Assembly (NCBI GenBank): GCA_947573385.1
Contig: CANPFP010000009.1
Span: 1-37,798 of the forward strand
DNA length: 37,798 nt
DNA from: an uncultured Bacillota bacterium
Lineage (GTDB): Bacteria > Bacillota > Clostridia > Oscillospirales > Oscillospiraceae
Direction: 5' to 3'
Shown here piece by piece: positions 32,655-37,798 of the stretch. How positions within the stretch are numbered: the stretch's first letter is position 1; each line of letters starts with the position of its first letter. Both the position numbers and the translations under genes were made by a program. The notes beneath the pieces are model-generated. The model was given only the letters and a program-made list of their open reading frames with translations, made no database searches and had not been told where the DNA came from.

Positions 32655-33817
32655 ATGAAATGATACTCCTCAAGCTGGGGGAGATGGTGCTCAAGGGCCT
32701 GAACCGCCGCAGCTTTGAGGATAAGCTTCAGGCCAACATCTACCGCCGGCTGAACAATCTAGGCCAGTTCCGGGTGTACACCCGCCAGTCCACTACCTAT
32801 GTGGAGCCCATGACCGACGAGTGCGACATGGACGGGGCTTGGGAGACGCTGACCAGGGTGTTCGGTGTGGTGGGTCTCAGCCGGGCCAGGGCCTGTGAGA
32901 AGGATAAGGATGCCATTCTCGTTGCCGCCCGGGAGTATCTGGACGATAAGCTGTCCGCCGCCCGCACCTTCAAAGTGGAGACCAAGCGGGCGGACAAGAC
33001 CTTTCCCATGACCTCCATCCAGCTCAGCCAGTATGTGGGCGGCGAGCTGGACGAGCTCTACCCTGATTTGAAGGTGGATGTCCACAACCCGGAGCTCACC
33101 GTCCATATTGAGATTCGGGACTACGCCGCCTTCGTTCACGCCGACCCGGAGCCGGGAGCGGGAGGGCTGCCGGTGGGCATCAACGGCCGGGCGGTGTCAT
33201 TGCTGTCCGGGGGCATCGACTCCCCGGTGGCCTCCTGGATGATCGCCAAGCGGGGGGTGGCCCTGGAGATGGTCCACTTCTTCTCCTACCCCTACACCTC
33301 CAACGAGGCCAAGGAGAAGGTCATCGAGTTGGCCCGGCTGCTTACCCCCTGGTGCGGGCGGCTCACCGTCCATGTAGTCCCCTTTACCACCATCCAGGAG
33401 GAGCTGCGCCGGTCCGTCCCCCAGGAGCTGTTTACCCTGGTGATGCGCCGGTTTATGGTGCGTATTTCAGAGAGAGTGGCCCAGCGCTGCGGGGCCAAGG
33501 CTCTGGTGACAGGGGAGTGCCTGGGTCAGGTGGCCAGCCAAACCATGGAAGCCATGGCGGTCACCGGTGGGGTGGCCAGTCTGCCCATTCTCCGCCCGGT
33601 GGTGGGGATGGACAAGGAGGACATCGTGAGAATCGCCCGTAAAATCGGCACCTTTGAGACCTCCATCCTCCCCTATGAGGACTGCTGCACTGTCTTTACC
33701 CCCCGGCATCCCCGCCTGCGTCCCACGCTGGAAGAGCTGGAGATGGCGGAGCAGGGGCTGGACATTGCGGGGATGGTCCAGGCTGCCGTGGACGGTATCG
33801 AGCGGATTCAGGTATGA
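32651..33817 (+). CDS. thiI: tRNA 4-thiouridine synthase ThiI (no rhodanese domain)
   Basis: Adds sulfur to U8 of tRNA and, in some organisms, supplies sulfur for the thiamine thiazole. 388 residues from ATG 32651. The N-terminal ferredoxin-like and THUMP domains span about residues 1-165 (ILLKLGEMVLKGLNRRSF at the start). The ATP-pyrophosphatase domain has the PP-loop SLLSGGIDSPVASWM near residue 188 and VTGECLGQVASQT further on. The conserved ILPYEDCCTVFTPRHP lies near residues 338-353. There is no C-terminal rhodanese domain, so a separate sulfur donor such as a NifS-like desulfurase is needed; the class V enzyme at 14167 is one candidate in the window. Confidence 0.95.
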   Translation: MNEMILLKLGEMVLKGLNRRSFEDKLQANIYRRLNNLGQFRVYTRQSTTYVEPMTDECDMDGAWETLTRVFGVVGLSRARACEKDKDAILVAAREYLDDKLSAARTFKVETKRADKTFPMTSIQLSQYVGGELDELYPDLKVDVHNPELTVHIEIRDYAAFVHADPEPGAGGLPVGINGRAVSLLSGGIDSPVASWMIAKRGVALEMVHFFSYPYTSNEAKEKVIELARLLTPWCGRLTVHVVPFTTIQEELRRSVPQELFTLVMRRFMVRISERVAQRCGAKALVTGECLGQVASQTMEAMAVTGGVASLPILRPVVGMDKEDIVRIARKIGTFETSILPYEDCCTVFTPRHPRLRPTLEELEMAEQGLDIAGMVQAAVDGIERIQV

Positions 33818-34068
33818 ATCGGGCGGTTAAGGAGATGGAGGATACCGTTCCGACAGACCGACTGCCCCGGAATGAATTTGAATACCTCCAGCCGTCGTAC
33901 CGTCAGGGCTTTTTGGGGATTATCCAGCAGACCTATGACCGGCTGTATGCTCTGTACCGCTGCTGTCCGGACCGGTGCAGGGAGAAGGCGGACCAGGTCC
34001 TGCTGACCATAATTGACTTTGTTTTGGATGCGCTGGATGGAATTCCGGGACAGTTGCCCGATTTTTAG
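33814..34068 (+). CDS. Small protein of unknown function coupled to thiI
   Basis: 84 residues from ATG 33814, overlapping the thiI stop by ATGA, which argues that it is real and translated. The sequence is acidic at the start (MNRAVKEMEDTVPTDRLPRN), then helical, with a cysteine motif YRCCPDRCREKADQ near residues 48-61 and a hydrophobic C-terminal helix LTIIDFVLDALDGI. I recognise no family. The Cys cluster and the neighbour suggest a possible link to sulfur transfer, but this is only a suggestion. Confidence 0.6.
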   Translation: MNRAVKEMEDTVPTDRLPRNEFEYLQPSYRQGFLGIIQQTYDRLYALYRCCPDRCREKADQVLLTIIDFVLDALDGIPGQLPDF

Positions 34069-34089
34069 TACAGTAAAAGGAGATTAAGA

Positions 34090-35481
34090 TTGACAATGGA
34101 GAAACGAGAAACATTTTCCTCCCGCCTGGGTTTTGTGCTCATCTCGGCGGGCTGCGCCATCGGCCTGGGTAACGTGTGGCGCTTCCCCTATATCACGGGG
34201 CAGTACGGCGGGGCGGCCTTTGTGCTGCTGTATCTGTTGTTCCTGGTGATCCTGGGCCTGCCCGTCATGGTGATGGAGCTGGCCGTCGGCCGGGCCAGCC
34301 AGCGGAGCATTGCCCTGTCCTTCCAGCGGCTGGAGCCCACTGGAAGCAAGTGGCACTGGTACAGCTATGTGGGCTTTGCCGGCAACTACCTGCTGATGAT
34401 GTTCTACACCGTCATTGCCGGGTGGCTGCTGTACTACTTTGTCAAAATGCTCCGGGGAGACTTTGTGGGCCTGGATACCGAAGGGGTGGCTGGACAGTTT
34501 GTCGAGCTGATGGGCGCGCCCGGCACCATGACGCTGTATATGGTCATTGTGGTGTGTATCGGCATGCTGGTGTGTGTCCAGGGCCTGCGCAACGGCGTGG
34601 AGCGGGTGAACAAGGTGATGATGGTGTGCCTGCTGGCCCTGATGGTGGTGCTGGCGGTGAACTCCGTCCTGCTGGATGGAGCGGAGGAGGGCCTGCGGTT
34701 CTACCTCCAGCCCAACTTCCACAACCTGGCCTACGACGCTGAGGGCAACTGGATTCTGGGCGAGGCGGTCTTTGCCGCCATGGGCCAGGCCTTCTTCACC
34801 CTGTCTCTGGGCATCGGAGCCATTGCTATCTTCGGCAGCTATATCGGCAAGGAGCACCGGCTGGCGGGGGAAGCCCTGCGCATCGGCGTGCTGGACACCT
34901 GCGTAGCCTTTGTGGCGGGGCTGATTATCTTCCCCGCCTGCTCGGCCTACGGGGTGGCCACCGAGAACGGTCCCCCTCTGGTGTTCATGACCCTGCCCAA
35001 CATCTTCAACGCCATGCCCATGGGCCGGCTGTGGGGGGCGGCTTTCTTCCTGTTCCTGTCCTTCGCCGCCCTGTCCACTGTGATCGCCGTCTTTGAGAAT
35101 ATCATCTCCTTTACCATGGACCGGTGGTGGATGTCCCGGAAGAAGGCGGTGCTGATTAACTTTGTGGGTGTGCTGGTGCTGTCCATGCCCTGTGTGCTGG
35201 GGTCCAACCTGTGGTCCGGAGTCACTATACTGGGAATGGATATCTCCGGGATTGAGGATTTCCTGGTTTCTCAGAACATCCTGCCCCTGGGTTCCCTGCT
35301 CTATGTGCTGTTCTGCACCAGCCGGAAGGGCTGGGGCTGGGACCGTTTCCTGGCCGAGGCCAATGAGGGCCAGGGTCTGGCCTTCCCCAAGGGCGTGCGG
35401 TTCTATGTCAGCTATGTCCTGCCTGTGATTGTGCTGTTTATCTTCATCATGGGGTATTGGGACAAATTTATCGCGGGTTAA
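34090..35481 (+). CDS. Neurotransmitter:sodium symporter (NSS) family transporter
   Basis: Sodium-coupled uptake of an amino acid or related compound. 463 residues from TTG 34090, seven bases after AAAGGAG; ATG 34096 is the alternative start. About eleven transmembrane helices can be placed, as in the bacterial LeuT/MhsT/TnaT group. TM1 contains the sodium- and substrate-binding stretch GCAIGLGNVWRFPYITG, TM2 has GLPVMVMELAVGRAS, and TM6 the unwound region GQAFFTLSLGIGAIAIFGSY. The substrate cannot be read from the sequence. It lies 21 bp after the small unknown gene, and a strong bidirectional terminator follows. Confidence 0.93.
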   Translation: MTMEKRETFSSRLGFVLISAGCAIGLGNVWRFPYITGQYGGAAFVLLYLLFLVILGLPVMVMELAVGRASQRSIALSFQRLEPTGSKWHWYSYVGFAGNYLLMMFYTVIAGWLLYYFVKMLRGDFVGLDTEGVAGQFVELMGAPGTMTLYMVIVVCIGMLVCVQGLRNGVERVNKVMMVCLLALMVVLAVNSVLLDGAEEGLRFYLQPNFHNLAYDAEGNWILGEAVFAAMGQAFFTLSLGIGAIAIFGSYIGKEHRLAGEALRIGVLDTCVAFVAGLIIFPACSAYGVATENGPPLVFMTLPNIFNAMPMGRLWGAAFFLFLSFAALSTVIAVFENIISFTMDRWWMSRKKAVLINFVGVLVLSMPCVLGSNLWSGVTILGMDISGIEDFLVSQNILPLGSLLYVLFCTSRKGWGWDRFLAEANEGQGLAFPKGVRFYVSYVLPVIVLFIFIMGYWDKFIAG

Positions 35482-35482
35482 C

Positions 35483-35519
35483 AAAAATTGGCGGCCCCCT
35501 GGAGGGGCCGCCAATTTTT
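35483..35519. terminator. Bidirectional intrinsic terminator
   Basis: Two 16-base arms (35483-35498 and 35504-35519) pair perfectly, with a GC-rich centre and A and T runs at the ends, around a 5-nt loop. It serves both the symporter gene and the convergent GTPase gene, whose stop codon begins at the last base of the stem. Confidence 0.9.
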
Positions 35520-36466
35520 TATCGAAAGTATACCAATGGGTCCTCGGGGGTCTCCGCCTTCTCCACGCTCCGGGCGTAGAGAACGACGCCCTCGTCCTCG
35601 TAGACGTCGGCGTGCTCCCACTTAATCTCGGCGGTGACGGTGATCCATTCCCCTTTGCGCAGGGCGCGGGCTTTGTCATATTTGCACAGGAAACCGAAAA
35701 AGCGGATGTCTTCCACGCAGCAGGTCATGGCGTTGCGCCCGGGGACGAAGGACCCCTTGGGCAGCTTCATCCCCGTCATGGCCTGGGCCTTGTAGGTGAT
35801 GGTCTTGCCCACGTAGCGGTCCGGGTGCTCCTGAATGTCCAGATACCAGATGCCGTAGTCGGCGTCCTCCAGGACCAGGTGCTGGTCTTCCAGGGAGTAG
35901 GGGAGGATATCCTCCACCTCCAGCTCCTCGCCGTTGATATCCTCAAAAACGATCTCGCACATCCGGTTTACCGCCCGCACCGACCGCTTCCAGCCGGCCA
36001 GGGGCATGTCGGGGGTGCAGCGGTTGAACAGGACCATGTCCGCCTCGCTCACCATGTCGATGAACATGGACTGCATATTGTTCAGGTACATCTCAAAGGT
36101 GGAGCCGTCCACCACGTGGATGGCCTGGTACAGTCCCCAGGTTCTGGGCAGGCGGCACTTGCGGAGCACGTCCACCGGCCACATGCCGTTGAACTCCAGC
36201 AGCACCCGCTCAGGCTGGTAGCGGCGGTCCACCTCCTTGAGAAATTCGGTGTTCAGCCCCTCCTGGTTCTCGATGGGGACAAGGCGGCAGTTGCGGCCGG
36301 AGAGAAACTGCTGATTATACTCCTCTTCGCCGTCCTCGCACATCAGCAGCACCGTGCGCTGGCCGTCATTAAAGTAATCCATGTTCAGGGTGTCGGTGAG
36401 CAGGGTGGTCTTGCCGGCATCCAGAAAGCCGGTGATCAAATAGAGCGGTATCCGTGAATCAGGCAT
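35519..36466 (-). CDS. CobW-type GTPase fused to a DUF1980-like (TIGR03943) C-terminal domain
   Basis: 315 residues from ATG 36466 (MPDSRIPLYLITGFLDAGKT). The N-terminal half is a G3E/CobW P-loop GTPase, with Walker A at 13-20, LLEFNGMWPVDVL in place of the usual EPSG segment, and IHVVDGSTFEMYL. The CxCC metal motif is missing. From about residue 215 the sequence changes to DRYVGKTITYKAQAM and FVPGRNAMTCCVEDIRFFGF, then VTAEIKWEHADVY, closely resembling the C-terminal part of the DUF1980/TIGR03943 (YcgQ-like) family, which in Clostridia is encoded near CobW proteins and YcgR-type permeases. A role in metal insertion or homeostasis is inferred. Confidence 0.8.
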   Translation of the reverse strand: MPDSRIPLYLITGFLDAGKTTLLTDTLNMDYFNDGQRTVLLMCEDGEEEYNQQFLSGRNCRLVPIENQEGLNTEFLKEVDRRYQPERVLLEFNGMWPVDVLRKCRLPRTWGLYQAIHVVDGSTFEMYLNNMQSMFIDMVSEADMVLFNRCTPDMPLAGWKRSVRAVNRMCEIVFEDINGEELEVEDILPYSLEDQHLVLEDADYGIWYLDIQEHPDRYVGKTITYKAQAMTGMKLPKGSFVPGRNAMTCCVEDIRFFGFLCKYDKARALRKGEWITVTAEIKWEHADVYEDEGVVLYARSVEKAETPEDPLVYFR

Positions 36467-36491
36467 ATCTATTCACCTCGTGGGGATATTT

Positions 36492-36575
36492 TGTAGGGGG
36501 CGCCGCCCTCGGCGCCCCGTTCAGAACGGTATGAGACCTGAAAAATGCGGGCCGCCGAGGGCGGCGGCCCCTACA
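36492..36575. repeat. TGTAGGG-type inverted-repeat element, 84 bp
   Basis: TGTAGGGGGCGCCGCCCTCG at the left and the matching complement ending CCCCTACA at the right give imperfect terminal repeats of about 27 bp. Each end can also fold on itself (for example GGGCGCCG with CGGCGCCC). There is no coding frame. It fills the gap between the two GTPase genes and is a full-length relative of the element at 4915-5009, although the core sequence differs. Confidence 0.75.
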
Positions 36576-36581
36576 GATGAT

Positions 36582-37673
36582 TTACACCAGCAAAAACAGC
36601 TTCTCCAGCTGGTCCTCCTTCAAATCGGAGCCGATAACGCACAGCCGGCCGGTGTAGTCGGCAGCGCCCTCCCGAATCTGGAACTCCTCGGGCACCAGGT
36701 CGAAGTGGAGCCAGGTGGTGCCGTCGTCACAGGGGACCATCCCCTTGGCCCGGAGGATATAGCCGTAATCCTCTCCCAGCGCCAGGGCGGACAGGGCCTC
36801 CTGAAGCTCCTCACGGCTGTATTTCCGGGGGGTCTCCCGGCCCCAGGAGGTAAACACCTCATCGGCGTCGTGGTCATGGTGATGGTGGTCGTGGCCGCAG
36901 CAGGCGGTGCAGGTGTCGCCGTGCTCATGGTGGTGCTCATGCTCGCAGTGGCCGTGCTCGTGGTCGCAGTGAGAGTGGTCATGGCCGTCGTGATCGTGGT
37001 GGTGCCCGTGATGATGGTGCTCATGGTCGTGATGGTGGTGCTCGATCTCCTCCATCAGCTCGTGGGCCAGATCCTGCCCGCCCTCCATGGCGGTGAGTAT
37101 CTGCGCCCCGGTGAGCTGGTCCCAGGGGGTGGTGAGGATGGCGGCCTTGGGGTTCTTCTCCCGCAGCAGGGCCACCGCTCCGTCCAGCTTGTGCTGGTCG
37201 ATCTTCTGAGTGCGGGACAGGATGATGGCGCAGGCGTGCTCCACCTGGTCGTTGAAGAACTCGCCGAAGTTCTTCATATACACCTTGGCCTTGGCGGCGT
37301 CCACCACGGTGACAAAGCTGTTCAGGTGCAAGTCGGGGCTCTCGGCCTGGACCCGCTCCACAGCGGCCACCACGTCAGACAGCTTTCCCACCCCGGAGGG
37401 CTCGATGACAATGCGGGCGGGGGCATAGTCGGCCAGCACCTGCTTCAGGGCCGCGCCGAAGTCGCCTACCAGGGAGCAGCAGATGCAGCCAGAGTTCATC
37501 TCAGTAATTTCCACCCCGGCGTCCTTCAAAAAGCCGCCGTCAATGCCGATTTCGCCGAATTCGTTCTCAATAAGGACGATTTTTTCCCCCTTAAAGCTCT
37601 CATCCAGCAGCTTCTTGATAAGGGTGGTCTTGCCGGCCCCTAAAAATCCGGAAATAATGTCGATCTTGGTCAA
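36582..37673 (-). CDS. CobW/G3E metal-chaperone GTPase with His-rich loop
   Basis: The start is probably TTG 37673 (MTKIDIISGFLGAGKTT), with AGAAAGGA eleven bases upstream; ATG 37706 lacks a ribosome site and lies beside a GC hairpin. 363 residues. Walker A is at 9-17, ENEFGEIGIDGG at 36-47, the metal motif CICC at 63-66 (SGCICCSLVGDF), and EPSGVGKLSDV further on. Between about residues 210 and 272 is a loop with about 30 histidines and five cysteines, a strong zinc- or nickel-binding signature. The CobW_C domain follows to the end. The family includes zinc and cobalt metallochaperones; zinc is the likeliest cargo, but nothing upstream proves it. Confidence 0.9.
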   Translation of the reverse strand: MTKIDIISGFLGAGKTTLIKKLLDESFKGEKIVLIENEFGEIGIDGGFLKDAGVEITEMNSGCICCSLVGDFGAALKQVLADYAPARIVIEPSGVGKLSDVVAAVERVQAESPDLHLNSFVTVVDAAKAKVYMKNFGEFFNDQVEHACAIILSRTQKIDQHKLDGAVALLREKNPKAAILTTPWDQLTGAQILTAMEGGQDLAHELMEEIEHHHHDHEHHHHGHHHDHDGHDHSHCDHEHGHCEHEHHHEHGDTCTACCGHDHHHHDHDADEVFTSWGRETPRKYSREELQEALSALALGEDYGYILRAKGMVPCDDGTTWLHFDLVPEEFQIREGAADYTGRLCVIGSDLKEDQLEKLFLLV

Positions 37674-37708
37674 TTTGCTCAGGTCCTTTCTTACTGTTTT
37701 CAACATAG

Positions 37709-37735
37709 AGCGGGCCGCCGCCCCGGCGGCCCGCT
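37709..37735 (-). terminator. GC-rich hairpin before the GTPase gene
   Basis: AGCGGGCCGCC and GGCGGCCCGCT form a perfect 11-bp stem with a 5-nt loop. It lies 8 bp past the stop of the gene fragment at the right edge. No good T run follows on the minus strand, so it may be a weak terminator or an mRNA stabiliser. Confidence 0.45.
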
Positions 37736-37743
37736 TGCCGTTA

Positions 37744-37798
37744 TCAGTTCCAAATCAGGTGGGTGCTCTCCATCAGGCGGCAGAGGGTGGCGGCGGCT
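37744..37798 (-). CDS. C-terminal fragment of an unidentified gene (continues off the right edge)
   Basis: The minus-strand frame gives AAATLCRLMESTHLIWN and a TGA at 37746-37744, ending 8 bp before the hairpin. Only 17 residues are visible, too few to name a family. The same orientation suggests it is upstream in the GTPase transcription unit. Confidence 0.4.
   Translation of the reverse strand, partial: AAATLCRLMESTHLIWN

Noticed and set aside
34084..35679. 531-codon open frame antisense to the symporter
   Set aside because: His/Gln/Gly-rich composition with no family pattern; the plus strand has a complete NSS transporter and the terminator lies inside this frame.
36860..37040. His-codon repeat tract read as a tandem DNA repeat
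   Set aside because: It is explained by the His-rich metal-binding loop of the GTPase; the codon mixture is irregular and there is no fixed DNA unit.
36480..37643. Plus-strand frame rich in Val/Met opposite the His-rich GTPase
   Set aside because: The Val/Met run is the reverse complement of the histidine codons; the minus-strand GTPase motifs are complete.
1..37798. CRISPR array, tRNA/rRNA genes, prophage or insertion sequence
   Set aside because: No regularly spaced repeats, no cloverleaf or rRNA-like sequence noticed, and no transposase or phage gene; tRNA detection by eye is not exhaustive.

Overview
The window looks like chromosomal DNA of a GC-rich, strictly anaerobic Clostridia member, most likely the Oscillospiraceae (the Flavonifractor/Lawsonibacter/Oscillibacter neighbourhood). 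The evidence is the gene order remA-gmk-rpoZ-priA-def-fmt-rsmB-rlmN-PP2C-prkC-rsgA, the cdaA-cdaR pair, AGGAGG-type ribosome sites, frequent GTG/TTG starts, and short intergenic palindromes with TGTAGGG ends. Placement is inferred from gene content, not from a search. I see no rRNA, tRNA, CRISPR array, prophage or transposase.

Region 1 (1-1852, minus): an uncharacterised two-gene unit, a radical SAM protein of the TIGR03916 'DNA modification/repair' type followed by its usual partner TIGR03915/DUF4130, which runs off the left edge. The radical SAM protein ends in a likely sliding-clamp-binding motif. Region 2 (2047-6248, minus): a three-gene ABC importer of the Fe(III)/polyamine class (lipoprotein, fused double permease, ATPase), with a promoter, an internal terminator and an inverted-repeat element between the first two genes.

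Region 3 (6525-13734): a sensory island. Two hybrid histidine kinases on the minus strand stand back to back with a chemoreceptor that is translationally coupled to an FMN-binding-like lipoprotein. No DNA-binding response regulator or HPt protein is visible. Region 4 (13916-15294): DUF3343 coupled to a cysteine desulfurase-like class V aminotransferase, probably sulfur or selenium handling.

Region 5 (15475-20023): cdaA-cdaR (c-di-AMP synthesis and its regulator), then a tightly packed run of RseC-like, DUF5685, J-domain and membrane proteins. Region 6 (20039-34068): a housekeeping block. It runs through YicC nuclease, RemA, guanylate kinase, RNAP omega, PriA, deformylase, Met-tRNA formyltransferase, a small unknown, RsmB, RlmN, PP2C phosphatase, PASTA kinase, RsgA, ThiI and another small unknown. 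These genes couple nucleotide supply, replication restart, translation initiation, rRNA/tRNA modification and Ser/Thr phosphorylation; many overlap by ATGA.

Region 7 (34090-37798): a neurotransmitter:sodium symporter, a bidirectional terminator, then two convergent CobW-type GTPases. One is fused to a DUF1980-like domain and lacks the CxCC motif; the other carries CxCC and a His-rich loop. Between them lies another TGTAGGG element, and a gene fragment runs off the right edge.
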